Assembly (NCBI GenBank): GCA_002633025.1
Contig: NMRB01001286.1
Coordinates: 60,898-124,897 of the forward strand
Length of the DNA stretch: 64,000 nt
Direction of reading: 5' to 3'
Source: Notospermus geniculatus
Taxonomy: Eukaryota > Nemertea > Pilidiophora > Heteronemertea > Lineidae
Under the pieces are notes generated by a model. That model ran no database searches. It saw nothing but the letters and a program-made list of their open reading frames with translations, and was not told where the DNA came from. Both the position numbers and the translations under genes were made by a program. Below, one piece after another: positions 1-11,977 of the stretch (within the stretch, counting starts at the first letter, position 1; every line of letters begins with the position of its first letter).

Positions 1-11
1 TTTCTTTCCAG

Positions 12-262
12 GACTGCAGGGAATGCCAGGTGCTGATATGTATGGTGCTCCGCCAGTAACCAACTCCTATAACATGCAGCAGTTACGTCCACCAGTTCAT
101 TCGCAGGCCATGTTGATACCCGGCCACCCGCATCACATGATGATGGCTCATGGCGGTCACATGGGCCATCACGGTATGCCATTACAGTCCACCCAGAGTC
201 CACCTCTACACCACGGAGTTGACAGTATGGGACAACCGTTACAGGATATCCATGCAGGTTAA
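12..262 (+). CDS. MEIS: Meis/Homothorax TALE homeobox protein, last coding exon
   Basis: The exon follows a TTTCTTTCCAG acceptor at 1-11, enters with two bases of a split codon and stops at 260-262. It encodes about 82 residues rich in Met, His, Pro and Gln. The order L-Q-G-M-P-G, then Q-L-R-P-P, then P-G-H-P-H-H, then an M/H/G run, and the ending V-D-S-M-G-Q-P-L-Q-D-I-H-A-G match the C-terminal tail of Meis1/2 (which ends M-D-I-H-A-Q). This tail lies after the TALE homeodomain and is linked in the family to transcriptional activation. The homeodomain and the PBC-interacting MEIS domain lie upstream, outside the window. Meis proteins are nuclear cofactors of PBX and HOX factors. Family assignment is strong; the choice among Meis paralogs cannot be made, and invertebrates usually have one. 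Confidence 0.93.
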
Positions 263-1951
263 AAAACGAGACTAAATATTACCAATTAAAGACAGCAATA
301 ATGTCAGCCAGTACCATGCACAGAGAAGGAGTGGGGCGCACCTCCAGTGCGCTGTTTGGATGTTACATATCATCATCCTTGCCGGTCTTCGTGCAGGACT
401 ATTGACCATTGCATCGATGATGGCATGGGTTGATGAGGACATAACCCTCATCATCATCAGGTCAATTCAGGAACTGGTGTGTTGAATTTACGTGCAGGGA
501 AAAGTGTTGAGTAACGGAACTCGATTGCCAGATTTTGGCAGAATGAATATGACAGCAGGTATCGCATACTCATTCGGAGCAGAGGTCACAAAGCCAGAAC
601 TCTTGGTGTTGGACAGATGGACAGACAAATGGATGGACGGACAGTATTGAAATGATACAGTGCATGTAAAGGCAAACAAAACCTAGTCAAAAGACATTGG
701 AACTTTCTAAAGCCTTCTAAAATCTAGTTGTATCTGTGATATACACCATCACGTATATCCTGAGAGGGTATTGGTGGTTTATACATGCAGATGCATCTAG
801 ATGACGGTCAAAATATGGAGAATTTTTGTACGTGGGTGTTTTTACCTGTAAGTCGTACTGTAGGTGTCGTTATGGCATTGGTTTGGTACAATGAAATGAG
901 ACGTAGTTGTAAAATCAGGAGCAAAATTAAATTCTGGGACCACAGGCTCTCAAATTTCTGAATTGGACACACTTTGGCACAATGGTGTGTTTTCCAACTA
1001 AATTTTCTGTTGACGAAGTGATCGACATTACCCAATACAGCACGTTGTCATTTCTGAACATTATGCCATTCTGAAACGGAAGATATTTGCATGAAAAAAT
1101 ATATTAAGGGGTGGGTAAAAATATTCGGTTTCAATCAATTTGAAAAAATGTCAGGGCAATGATCCGTCTGCTGATGCTGAATGAATGATTCACATTTGAA
1201 CAGATTGTAAAACACATTGACAGTCCGCCATTCTGTAGTTAGTACGGCGCACGGCCAGTGCCGCTAAATGAAGCAAAGCAAGTACCACATCTAATCTAAA
1301 GATTGTCAAAACTGATGACGGAGGGAAATTTTTTCTTATCAAGATGTAGTGTGCCGTGTCAGCCAGGGTCACTTGATTGATTAGTATCTCCCCAAGTCAG
1401 CGGACTAAAAGTATTACGCCAAAAATTACTTTTCTTACTTGATCGAGAAATCCTAATGACTTTGTAATTCGTGTCTTATGGTTGTGACATCTAGGATTAT
1501 TGTAACTTGTGTAAAAACAGATGGAACTTCCTTCCAAATCTTTTGAAGTGGTATCTATGAGATGAATGAGCGCCTCTGATGATCTTTTGTTTTTTCATTA
1601 CCAGAAATTTGACGGGTATCAGATTAGGGAAGCGGGCATTTAGATTTATCGCAAGCGCCTACACGGTATCTCTCATAAATTGTAATTGCTTCATGGAAAA
1701 CTATGATGTCACTGTCATAATAGAGGGACAAAAACGAGACAGAAAAACGTGCAATTAATCAGATTTCCATCGAAAAATCCTTGTGGGGTTAGAGCTTATG
1801 TCATGGTAGCAACATTCGGCAATACGTTTTTTCCACGTCAGCCTATCCATTGTGTTGTCCCCTTGTGATGTCTCCAACAAGTGACCTAAAATAAATAAAA
1901 ATATAAGTAGAACTGGCTTCTTTTGGCAATTGTTACACAACGACCAGACAA
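263..1951 (+). other. Presumed Meis 3' UTR and downstream sequence
   Basis: AT-rich sequence without recognisable exons or clear inverted repeats, unlike almost everything to its right. AATAAA-like words occur near 1890. Meis mRNAs usually have long 3' UTRs, so part of this stretch is probably transcribed; the end of the transcript cannot be placed from sequence alone. Confidence 0.4.
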
Positions 1952-2251
1952 ACAAGCACAGCATTGAACGTCCCCCGTCGCCCCGGGTGCAAGTCCGACG
2001 GGCATGTATTTTGAAGATTCCGTTCAGTATCACAGTTTATGTGATTCGGCTTTTTGGCCCCCTGGTGGCAAAGTTGAAAATCAGATTTGGTCGATTCTTT
2101 GACGCGACACACCGTTGGCCCATGATACATCCCTCCACCAAATATAAACCCAAAATTTTCAGTCGTTCCAAAGTTACAGAGCGGAAGGGAACTTAAGTGG
2201 TTTTTACAAAGCGCCCCCTACAGAGCTGAAAAATGAATGTAATTGAAAACC
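1952..2251 (+). repeat. Family B dispersed repeat, copy 1 (about 300 bp)
   Basis: Begins ACAAGCACAGCATTGAACG and ends at TGTAATTGAAAAC. An almost complete copy in the opposite orientation lies at 10073-10384. Shared internal words include GGCCCCCTGGTGGCAAAG, TCCCTCCACCAAATAT and GAGCGGAAGGGA. No terminal inverted repeat or coding capacity is seen. Short ORFs inside it are shared by both copies only because the repeat is shared. Confidence 0.85.
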
Positions 2252-2305
2252 CGCAGAGTATATTATGTACCCTTGCTAGATGAGCCTACCATAAAAATTT
2301 TGTGA

Positions 2306-2540
2306 AATTCCGTTCAGTATTAAAGGCGTAATCGCAGTTTTTGTGTTTCGGCTTTTGGCCCCCTGGTGGCAAAGTGTAGAATNGTTTTTGTGTTTTGGCT
2401 TTCGGCCCCCTGGTGGCAAAGTGGAGAATCAGATTTGGCCGATTCTTTCACGCGACACACCTTTGGCCCATGATACATCCCTCCACCAAATATGAATCCA
2501 AAATCTTCAGTCGTTCTTAAGTTATAGAGCGGAAGGGACT
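2306..2540 (+). repeat. Family B partial copies flanking an assembly N
   Basis: Two pieces of family B, 2306-2382 and 2384-2540, are separated by a single N at 2383. About 45 bases immediately before the N (from GTTTTTGTG to TAGAAT) are repeated with few changes immediately after it. This is the pattern expected when two overlapping contig ends were joined without being merged. Confidence 0.7.
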
Positions 2541-2542
2541 AG

Positions 2543-2600
2543 TAGCGGCGAGCGCCGAGCGGCGAGCGGCGAGCACCGAGCGGCGAGCGCCGAGCGGCAG
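2543..2600. repeat. GC-rich minisatellite
   Basis: Imperfect tandem copies of a CGAGCGGCG / CGAGCGCCG unit over about 58 bases, abutting the right end of the family B fragment. The short arginine- and glycine-rich ORF across it on the minus strand is a product of the repeat. Confidence 0.75.
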
Positions 2601-3416
2601 AGGCGCACGGACGGCCGGTATTTTCAAGTCCCCCCCGAGGGCTCCGGGGGACAACTAATGCTACGGGTGTACTGAACACGATCTGTCGTCCAGTGCGATG
2701 CCTGTTCGTCGTCGCGTTTTTCAAACAATCGCACAGAAAAACACTGTACACCCAATGCGTTTTCGTGTCTGGATCAGTAGGCCTACTCAGTGCTTCTACT
2801 CACCAAAACACGCTGGATGTGATGAGGCACACCAGCGCCACCTTCAAAAACCTGTGCTTTGACCAATGCGTCGTCTGAAAAATTTTCAATCTTTTTTGGA
2901 CGCATAGCGTCAAACACAGCGGATCGCACTCGGTCTAACTATCCGAAGGAAAAGCCATTGCCCCATCGTGTGCGTTGACGGATGCGGCAACGCACAGGGT
3001 GTTGGGATACGAAATTCGCATAGGAATCGCGTTCGGTATGCCCGTAGCCTAAAGCTCACAGTTTGAACCCTATCTGAGTCAATCCTTGTCGTAAATAATG
3101 CAAAAGTATAAAAATGGGTCAAGTCATTCCAAAAACATGTGTATGTAAAATTAAAAACTAGGAATTTATAATATGATCAATTTGTTCCTCATCCCATTGT
3201 ACCAAATCAAACCACACCTAAACAGTTGACACCACTCAGCTTGGTCCCTAAACCTCTTCCGGTAGTTTGCTTTTAGTTGCAATGCTTCACATTCTCTAGG
3301 CATTATGGTATCTAAAGTCTCTTCTCAAGCTTCAACTGATGACAAGACGAAAGTTATTGCCTGCGTTCCTGGTCTCAATGAGGTCAATCTAGTAGTAGAT
3401 TAATAAATACAGGATA

Positions 3417-3636
3417 TTCCTCTAAAAGAGTGCAGTACCTGACGGGACAGCGTCCAAGACGTCCCGCACGTCATTCATGATGTTTTGAGGCGAGACGAAA
3501 AAAAATCAGATTGTTTCACGACGTCATGATCGCTGAAACAACCGGATTTTTTTTCGAGTCGGGTCATGCGTTCATAAATGACGTGCAGAACGTCATGACG
3601 CTGTCCCGTCAGGTGCTGCGCTCTTTTGGAGTGACA
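3417..3636. repeat. Family J foldback element, copy 1
   Basis: Ends are inverted copies of a sequence close to CTCCAAAAGAGCGCAGCACC followed by TGACGG. The interior is rich in GACGTC and CGTCATGA words and also folds back. The same ends bound 6240-6427 and 51680-51924. Non-autonomous; no ORF of interest. Confidence 0.85.
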
Positions 3637-3712
3637 GTCTATTACAATGAATGCAAAAAGAGACCCTAAAATTGTCGCATATATTTCACTATCCTTCCAC
3701 CTACTTTTGGAC

Positions 3713-3957
3713 AATTAGACTATTCTCGAATTTGCAGATCTGCGCACTTCCGCCAAAATCTCAACCAGAACCTCGATCTGAAACCGGCCGACATGACACC
3801 ATCCATGACTCAGCAATGGTCGACTCTGACGCAACGTCTTTGACGTCACTGTCATGGCATTGTCTGTGTCACGTCATTCAGTTTCAGACCGAGGTTGAGA
3901 TTTTGGCAGAAGTGCGCAGATCTTTGTTGTTTACATCAGTTTGAGAACGGTCTATTG
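3713..3957. repeat. Foldback element with about 45-bp inverted arms
   Basis: The left arm contains GATCTGCGCACTTCCGCC then AAAATCTCAACC; the right arm is its reverse complement ending GAAGTGCGCAGATC. The outer ends (TTAGACTATTCTC at left, GAGAACGGTCTATTG at right) also pair. The interior carries one TGACGTCA at 3841-3848. Confidence 0.8.
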
Positions 3958-3959
3958 GG

Positions 3960-4700
3960 CTGACTATATGGTCAGACCCTCACTTTGTCTTACAGAAGGA
4001 TAGTCCAAGAAACGTACATTTAAGAAGTTACCAATTGATAAAATCTATTCAGGATGGGCTTCGTTTCAATTTACATCAGTTTTCACTTCGGCGAGACTTT
4101 GGTTTCCATCATGCTCACTGTATCTCATAATAATAAACTACAGGGTAGTTGCTCCACGACTGTGCGTGGACGTTAAAATACACGCCACCAGGGATCGCTG
4201 GTAGGCACTTATAACATGTTTGTTTGATGGCACTAGACAGGGTACATATTAGAATAGATAGGTTCATGGTAGACTTGATAGTGAAAATATACTCCTTGTG
4301 ACAGGACAATAGTGATGTAAATAATTGTCAACAAGTGTACTGAAAACTGGAATATAACCACGTGTCTGGTGCCATACGATCATTCAAATAGGGTATGTCA
4401 TCATTTGTAAATTACTCATTCACCACGGCCAGTTCCTCTGCTCTCTAAGCTACTTTCAGGGTGGCAGCTTACTCATTTAGAGCACAGGCCCCTGGAGAGC
4501 TAATCAGCAGAGTATTCCTCGTAAAATTGGTGGAAGGTGAGCATACAAAGGCCAAATCTTTACTATATACCGGTACACTAAAAACGACAAGGTATGCAAC
4601 TCTTCCGACCCGATTTTAGCAAGAAACAACCCTGAACTTCATCACGCCGGCAGAACGTGAAAACATCGTCAAGTCTCAATCAACTTACTCACCGATAATG
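3960..4700. other. Gene-free stretch with no clear element
   Basis: No exon-like ORF, no obvious inverted repeat and no RNA gene was seen. The GAGAGCTAATCAGCAGAGTA word near 4497 recurs inverted near 5940, so part of it may belong to an old dispersed repeat. Confidence 0.4.
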
Positions 4701-4713
4701 CAGCGACATCTAT

Positions 4714-5682
4714 ATTTATCTCCCCGCTTTTTGAAAAAAGTCGGGGAGATATTGTTTTACCCTCCGCCGTCAGTCCGGCTGTCCGGCCGTCCGGCCGTCC
4801 GAAAGTGATATCTCCTCCTAGACCGTTCAACGGAGGAGCTTGAAACTTTAGTATGTATTAGGTACTCATCCACTATTGTGCACAACGCTCTTGGAATTTC
4901 GATCCAACTCCCTGTCTTTCCACCAGGGGGCGTTATGTGAAAAACACATTTATGGTCATTACTCCTAAAGTAATTGTGATAAAGTGATGAAATTTTGTGT
5001 GAAGGTTTATCTGTGACAGCTTCACAATATATCATAGGGGTTTTGACCTTGACCTAGTTTCAAGGTCACAGGGGTCAAACTTCGATAAAAACCATGAGCC
5101 GTCCAAAAGTGATATCTCCTCCTTCACCGTTCAATGGAGGAGTTTGAAACATTGGTATATATTATGTACTCATCCACTAATGTGCACAACACTCCCAACC
5201 CCCAATGTACTTCGATCGAACTCGGCCTCTTCCCACCAGGCAGGGTTTCCGCCAGGATTGTCAAGGAGGGGGGGGGAGAAAAAAAAATTTCAAAAAAAAA
5301 TTTTTTTTTCGAAAAAAAATTTTTTCTTTCAAAACTTTGGGGGGGGGGTTAAAAATGGCCTCCAGAGTCATTTTTTACACTCCAAAATGCAATTCCTTCT
5401 GCATGAAAATTGCATTTGAAATGTGACAAATTAAAGAAAAACACTACTGAAGTGAAAATAGTGATATTTGAAAAAGGTTAGTCTGCAAACTTGAGGGGGG
5501 ATATCCCCTCCTTGAAATTTTTGAGGAGGGGATTCATCCCCCCCCCCCCCCCCCCTCTGGCGGAAACACTGCCAGGGTCAATATATGAAAGACACAGGAA
5601 AAATAACCATGTCACCATTACTTCCTGTCGAAAGCGGGGAGATATGCGATGGGCTTCCCATCGACATTGCTCTAGTTTCAAA
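4714..5682. repeat. Composite repeat block with CGGGGAGATA ends
   Basis: A short palindrome around CTCCCCGC...GTCGGGGAGATA opens the block, followed by CCGTCCGGCCGTCCG microsatellite-like sequence. GATATCTCCTCC followed by ACCGTTCAA occurs twice (about 4808 and 5110), each time followed by a GGAGGAG and TTTGAAAC context, so about 120 bp is duplicated with divergence. AGCGGGGAGATAT recurs near 5632. The family M element at 5240-5572 is nested inside. Confidence 0.55.
5240..5572. repeat. Family M element, copy with homopolymer core
   Basis: Left end CAGGGTTTCCGCCAGG, right end CTCTGGCGGAAACACTG: the inverted terminal repeat of family M (also 36454-36954, 53926-54068, and single ends near 35744 and 42642). 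The interior holds A/T homopolymers (5280-5330) and a C run of about 20 at 5539-5556. Long ORFs here are low-complexity artefacts. Confidence 0.75.
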
Positions 5683-6239
5683 TACAATCGCTTTTACCAC
5701 ACAATTTTGAATTCAAAGGCCTCAAATCGTGCCATTTCAGAGCTAATTTTACGAAGGAATCTTCCCTTCCACCTATTGACCATTACCGACGTCACAGCTC
5801 AGGAATGTCGGGGTGAAGCATTTGTGCACTTCTGATTGGCGTATATGCGGTATTCAAAAGGTTTGCGCACTTGTGGAATATTTTTGATTACCGGTACAAT
5901 ATTGACCAATTCCGCCAATTTTATGTGGAATTGGCGTACTCTGCTGATTAGCTCTCTAGCAGCCTGTGTTTAGAGCCACCAAATTTGATTTTGTAAGTTC
6001 AATTTTTCTGTGACGTCCATTATGTCATGAATCTCTTGGAAGAAATTTCGTTTTTAATGTGAAGAACTTTCAATCTGTTTTCAAACCTGAATTCTGAAAA
6101 ATTTTGAGCAGAAGATGCAGTGTTTTCTGTTTGAGCCAAGTAGGCCTACACATAGATTTGTCCACTTTCGTTTAAAACGGCTATCATTCTTTGGCCATTT
6201 GTAAATGGTAGGACAATTTTGCTTGATAATAGACGATAT

Positions 6240-6427
6240 CCCTCCAAAAGAGCGCAGCACCTGACAGTAGGTGCAGCGTCACGACGTCCCGTACTACATT
6301 CCATGACATCTTGACGTGAGACGACGTCATGATCACTGAAACAAGTGGATTTCATGGCGTTCAGAATGACGTGCGGGACGTCGTGACGCTGTAACTACCG
6401 TCAGGTGCTGTGCTCTTTTGGAGTGAT
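6240..6427. repeat. Family J foldback element, copy 2
   Basis: Begins CTCCAAAAGAGCGCAGCACC and ends with the reverse complement at about 6427. The interior includes GTGACGCTG and GACGTCATGATC words shared with the other two copies at 3417 and 51680. Confidence 0.87.
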
Positions 6428-6429
6428 AG

Positions 6430-7690
6430 AGTCTATTATACATGTACGTCTCAGAACACCTTCAAAAAACTCTGACGATCTCAAAATATGATTTTCACTG
6501 AAAATTGTGGAGGCCACCCTGAACGGTAGCTTTGGAGGGCGCTCTAAGTTTGCTTTGCTTGTACTGCATTAACCTAGAGAGAGAGTCCTGACTGATTCGA
6601 CTATGTTGCATACTTGCATTTTTGCTTTCATTCCTGTATGATGTATCATTTGTGATGTTTTTCTTTCAATGTGTGCTGTGTACAATATGTGTTAAACCTG
6701 TATTTGTCCCGGTCATTTGTCCCGGGACAATGCACACTATGTACTATGCTATGAACCCAGATTTTGTGAATCGGTTTTGTGATTTTGACAAACAGTTGTA
6801 GTGCAGTTGATATTTTTTGTAAGCCTTGGATATGTACCGATCCCACGCATGCAAGCTCTGATGGTTACATTTCAACTTAACTTGAACAAATCTGTAATAC
6901 TGAACAGAAAGTAAATGTACACATGGCAATGTGCTACAACACTTTCCCAGGGAGTATGACCTTCCCATCAAAATATCAAAATGTGGTTAACATTGAAATG
7001 AAATTAAACAATAGGATTCCCAGTCCGATTCCTGACCCTTGTCAACAAAAAGCGGAAGTATTAAATTCCATAGGCCTCAATAGCATTTGCACACAAGCTG
7101 TTGTTTCCATAACCGGAATCGTTTGATGACGTATAATGTTTCCAACATTTCTGATAACAGAATCGCTGCGCTTCCAAAATTGAAATTGGAATCGATGTCA
7201 ATATCGGAACTTTCCCAAACTGATACAAGTATATCACTCGGTACTGCAACAGATTGGAAATATCTTACATAATGGATATGGAACAACTCACTTACTGTTA
7301 ATTTGCTAGGCTTTTCCGAGTTCTCCAACTCTCTGACACAGATTGTTTATAAACAAAAGTAATTACAAAAATAGAGCAATGTCTTTATCTGCAGAATTGA
7401 TGGCATGAGTGTCTGTACTGTATATAAGAAAATTGTAAAGAATCGTCAGTTGATGTTAGCCAAAACAAACTGTCATCCATTTATGCTCGGGCCTTTCACC
7501 CTTAAAGTGATGTGGGTTTCTTTTGTGTGTATGAAAATGTGAATTTCTGAAAAAAATAATCAAAATGAGATTGTGTAAAAAATTTTCTTCGGCCTTCTAG
7601 AGTGGCTGTTCTCAACTCTAATGAATTGCCCATTGGAACATTTTACAGTGTTGATCAATCAGCCAGTTCAAATTTTTGCTGAGGTGACAT
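6430..7690. other. Gene-free AT-rich stretch
   Basis: Several overlapping short ORFs occur on both strands at 6920-7330, but none resembles a known protein, none has convincing splice context, and opposite-strand ORFs of equal quality overlap. I see nothing I can name. Confidence 0.4.
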
Positions 7691-7697
7691 AATTCGG

Positions 7698-7909
7698 TAT
7701 AGAGGCTTTGCATATGACGTCACAAGCCGCCATGCTGGAGTACACATGCTGCAGAGGCGCAGCAAAATGAACCGTAAATGGCCCAATGACGTTACGTCAA
7801 AAAATGGCGTGGCGCACTTCACGCAAATCATGTCACGGTCGACTCACACCTCTGCGCCCTGTGTACTCCAGAATGGCCGCCAGGATGACTTCATTGCAAA
7901 GCCTCTATA
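7698..7909. repeat. Family K foldback element, copy 1
   Basis: Left end TATAGAGGCTTTGCA, right end TGCAAAGCCTCTATA. The arms continue inward, with ACAAGCCGCCATGCTGGAGT pairing to ACTCCAGAATGGCCGCC and GCAGAGGCGCAG pairing to CTGCGCC. It carries a TGACGTCA at 7715. A second copy lies at 19427-19753. Confidence 0.87.
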
Positions 7910-8063
7910 GAGGACGTGCAGTGACGATTATGACGTCACCGCGACGACGAGATGCCGCCATGTTGGACGGCACGTCCAAAGCATTCGTAGCGTCAGATGA
8001 CGTCCAACGTGGCTGACGTGCGAATTATGACGTCAATGATGACGTCACGTGCACATCCTCTAT
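7904..8063. repeat. Family K-like foldback with CRE-type sites
   Basis: Shares its TATAGAGG end with the preceding element and ends CATCCTCTATA. Arms pair GAGGACGTGCA with TGCACATCCTC. It contains three perfect TGACGTCA palindromes (7931, 8028, 8040) in about 120 bp. Confidence 0.8.
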
Positions 8064-8069
8064 ATCTGA

Positions 8070-9610
8070 CACGTTCCATTTGATTTGTTGTATTTTCCCC
8101 TGCCCCTTCCTTTAAGGGCCAAAGGTTGTACATAGGGGTGGAACTGTGATGTTGCAGGGAATATTATTACATGTATTTCTGACTTGATCAAAATACCCCC
8201 CACCTTTGGGTCAGAAATGATCATGATGGCTACAAATTTCTGAGCTTGGTTATTTTTAGGATGGTGTAGATAATACATGAATATAAAGAGGCAGCCATGC
8301 AATGTTATTTTGCCCGCTATAGACAATTTTCAATTAAATTGTAGTTTTCTTCTGAAAACTTCATAGATCTCATAAAATTGTTGATGTCATAGTCTCAACA
8401 GTTTGTAATATTTAATCGTAACTTAAAATTGGTAGCTCTGACCAGTGTATATCACACCCCAGACAACTCACGTAGAAATATAACAGAATCCATAGAGGAC
8501 TCTGCATGCTCCTTCATGGTGATGATCACGGCCGTTGGCAGGTAAAAAGCAAACAGTAATTAATGTTGTCATTCTGAAAAAGCTAAGTTCGGAATTAACG
8601 AGATACCAGTTATACACAGAATACATAGACGGTAGTATCTATGAAGAAGATAGAGATCTAGTCTGCGGGGTTCTCCACAGGGTTTGAAACAGACCGGGCG
8701 CTGGTAATGTCACACGGTTACTGATATCGGAAGCCACTGCCGCACATGCATCCTCAGCGGGGGTCTGGCGCCTCGCCCAGAAAAATTCGAAATCTAGAAG
8801 CCCTGAAATGCGATTTCCCAGCATTTCGGAACGCAAATCTGGCTCCTGTCAGTACTTGCAAAACCTCAGTGTTATTTAAATGAATAATTTTGACCGGGCT
8901 GCGATTTTTTTCACCGGGCGGCGGATTTTTTGACTGGGTGCTGAGATCAATCCTGCGTTTTAGAACGGGCGCCGCACCCGTTTTGTTACACTAGTGGAGA
9001 ACCCCGAGTCTCTTGACCACAAGTTCCGAATACTTTGCATGTCTTATAAAGAACTTTGTTTGTTGACTTTACTTTCCAGGCTGTGCGGTACTCTAACAAA
9101 GTAGAGAGCTTTCATAAAGTAGATTCAGCATCTAGTGCACTGGCAACTTACCTGGTAATCAGATGCTGGAAAATCCAAGCGGATCTCGCGCTATTTTCAG
9201 TGAGGCAATGTATGCGCGAAAAAAGAAAGCGCCACCTATGGTGTACTGAAAATGTTACTCCCATTGTGTGGTACATTAGAGTATGTCGTATCTGAACATG
9301 CAGTAGCCAGGAATACCCTGGCAAAAATCCGACTTAATGTTTCACAACGTATGAAACGTTAGAAAATTCTTATTTTACTCTTTCAGTATTAATTTGAAAG
9401 TTTATTTTTTGCCCTGAAATTTGACATTATGACTAATGATTATTATTTATAGGGGTTCTACTTGACAATGAGGTACATCACTTCAGACTTTTACACTTTC
9501 CTATAGAAGCACAAGGCACTTGGCTTGATTTTGTCAGCAACAATGAAGGCAGTATTTTCACTTTGTCATCATGGAATACTTTAGTACCGGTATATTTCAA
9601 TTACCCCGGT
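8070..9610. other. Gene-free stretch with one family X repeat
   Basis: No gene recognised. About 8755-8830 is a copy of dispersed family X: GGGGGTCTGG, then CGCCCAGAAAAATTCGAAAT, then CCTGAAATGCGATTTCCCAG. Further copies lie near 34855, 42655, 46350, 60520 and possibly 22615. The rest shows no strong structure. Confidence 0.5.
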
Positions 9611-9616
9611 ATATTT

Positions 9617-10071
9617 TCTTTCTCAATATACCAGTACCGGTACTGGTATATTGATTTACAGCACGGAACCAAACTTGGCAGCAAATATCTAAATTGGAAT
9701 CAGAATATGTTGTCAGTCTCTGAGGGGTTAAATTGAAATGCACACTAGTAAGTTTAGGTGAAGATCAAGATGGGGTTGATCTATTTACCAATGTAAAAAG
9801 CTTTACAAAATCCTGAAGTGGTAATTTTTTTCTGAAAAATTAACTTGACCACAAAATACTCATTACAGAAAGTATTAGCCCAAAAGGGCGTATTTTAAAT
9901 GGATTTGATCCACACATGACATTGTTGACCCATCTGCAGGACACCTGCACTTGAAAATTTCAAAGCATTGTTTATCATGTTAATTGAAGCCATGTAGGCT
10001 ATCTTACTCCGGATCTGTCCTTATTTGGTGTTGGGTCAAATTTTTCATAAGTTTTTGGCAGGCAAGAAATC
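9617..10071 (+). repeat. 455-bp duplicated segment, copy 1
   Basis: From TCTTTCTCAATATACCAG to AAGAAATC this segment is repeated nearly base for base at 10384-10839. Copy 1 ends at the single N at 10072. See the paired entry and the finding on a possible haplotype join. Confidence 0.92.
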
Positions 10072-10072
10072 N

Positions 10073-10384
10073 GGTTTTCAATTACATTCATTTTTCAGCC
10101 CTGTAGGGGGCGCTTTGTAAAAACCACATAAGTTCCCTTCCGCTCTGTAACTTTGGAACGACTGAAAATTTTGGGTTGATATTTGGTGGAGGGATGTATA
10201 ATGGGCCAATGGTGTGTCGCGTCAAAGAATCGACCAAATCTGATTTTCCACTTTGCCACCAGGGGGCCAAAAAGCCGAATCACATAAACTGTGATTGTGC
10301 CATTAATACTGAACGGAATCATCAAAATACATGCCCGTCGGACTTGCACCCGGGGCGACGGGGGACGTTCAATGCTGTGCTTGT
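10073..10384 (-). repeat. Family B dispersed repeat, copy 2 (inverted)
   Basis: Reverse-complement copy of 1952-2251, lying exactly between the two copies of the 455-bp duplication. Key shared words read on this strand are GGGGGCGCTTTGTAAAAACC and GGGGCGACGGGGGACG. Both flanks are the duplicated segment. Confidence 0.88.
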
Positions 10385-10839
10385 CTTTCTCAATATACCA
10401 GTACCGGTACTGATATATTGATTTACAGCACGGAACCAAACTTGGCAGCAAATATCTAAATTGGAATCAGAATATGTTGTCAGTCTCTGAGGGGTTAAAT
10501 TGAAATGCACACTAGTAAGCTTAGGGGAGGATCAAGTTGGGGTTGATCTAGTTACCAATGTAAAAAGCTTTACAGAATCCTGAAGTGGTAATTTTTTTTC
10601 TCAAAAATTAACTTGACCACAAAATACTCATTACAGAAAGTATTAGCCCAAAAGGGCGTATTTTAAATGGATTTGATCCACACATGACATTGTTGACCCA
10701 TCTGCAGGACACCTGCACTTGAAAATTTCAAAGCATTGTTTATCATGTTAATTGAAGCCATGTAGGCTATCTTACTCCGGATCTGTCCTTATTTGGTGTT
10801 GGGTCAAATTTTTCATAAGTTTTTGGCAGGCAAGAAATC
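10384..10839 (+). repeat. 455-bp duplicated segment, copy 2
   Basis: Near-identical to 9617-10071; differences are a few single bases (for example GTACTGATATATTG for GTACTGGTATATTG). This level of divergence is what one would expect from two alleles as much as from a recent duplication. Confidence 0.92.
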
Positions 10840-11156
10840 CATAAGTCACGTGAAGTAGGCCTATTTATGTATTTGACAAAACATGGAGGATCTCATCAAA
10901 CACCTATGGCCCTGACAACGGTGTGTAACCACAAATTACAGTACCTCACGAACTATGGTTTCAGGAACTGGACCCAGTTCTTTATTTTTGCACTAGGCTA
11001 AAATGCAACTGCCTTCTATCTGTGAGAAGTACGCTACCGGTATGTACATTTATGGCTCAAAGTTTTGCCAGCACAGATCCAGAGACACAACACACTCAGA
11101 ATATGTCTAAAACTTATTTGAATGTATTGTCGAAAAGTTGCAAATGAAACAATGGT

Positions 11157-11180
11157 AAATGATGATGATGATGATGATGA
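11157..11180. repeat. (GAT)n microsatellite
   Basis: About seven perfect GAT triplets in non-coding sequence. Confidence 0.9.
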
Positions 11181-11369
11181 AAGAGGTCACTGCATGATGC
11201 TTAAAATCTGCTGGGGGCAAAGCAACATATTATTTTTGCTTTACGTTACAATGTCTCCACTCAAACAAAAAGGGTAAAACAAATACAAGAACATTATCAG
11301 GGTACTTCTACTAGGACACTTTTGATCTACAACATATTTTTTCATAACATTATGAAGACTTGTTCCATA

Positions 11370-11629
11370 GAGGGGGGTTTTCATGGTTCAACATCTGTTG
11401 AAAGCTGTTGAATGTTGAAAGCTGTTGAACCGTCTAAACCCCCTTTCAACATGGTCTTTCAATACCTTTCAACATGTTGCCAGAAATAGGAACATGAAGC
11501 TATTTTGGCAACTTGTTGAAAGACCTGTTGAAAGGGGGTTTTGGACAGTTGAACAGCTTTCAACAACGTTCAACAGCTTTCAACATTCAACACCTTTCAA
11601 CAAATGTTGAACCGTGTAAACCCCCCTTA
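11370..11629. repeat. Foldback element built of TTCAACA repeats
   Basis: Ends AGGGGGGTTTTCATGG and the inverse CCCCCCTT. The arms consist of many short TTCAACA / TGTTGAA units in both orientations (for example GTTGAAAGCTGTTGAA), so the two halves can pair along about 100 bp in several registers. No coding potential. Confidence 0.82.
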
Positions 11630-11977
11630 AGAGTGTATTGTCTCCTGAATCTCAAATAAACGTTGCATACTTCTGAGGAAACAAGCATTAAAAAAACCTT
11701 ATAAATTCTAAATGGGTAACTATGTTTCATTGATTGGTCTCCATGATGGTGTAAAAACACAACTGCCCCCCCCCCCTAAAAAATCACATCTTTACAATCT
11801 GCTGATAAGTATCTCCTGGGTATCATCTAAAATACTCGAACATCTCACCATTGTGTAACACCTTTGGAGACTTGGACAAAGAATGATTTGTTTCATGTTA
11901 ACAGCATGCAAAGCTAAGGTGTGTAAAATCCAAATATGAAGGGCACAGTCTGTGCCTTGCACAGGGAATGTATAATA

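Noticed and set aside
5134-5426. Three overlapping plus-strand ORFs
   Set aside because: They run through A/T and G homopolymers of a family M element; low-complexity Lys/Phe/Gly products.
10095-10451. 118-codon ORF similar to one at 1930-2196
   Set aside because: The similarity comes only from the shared family B repeat; no start context and no known domain.
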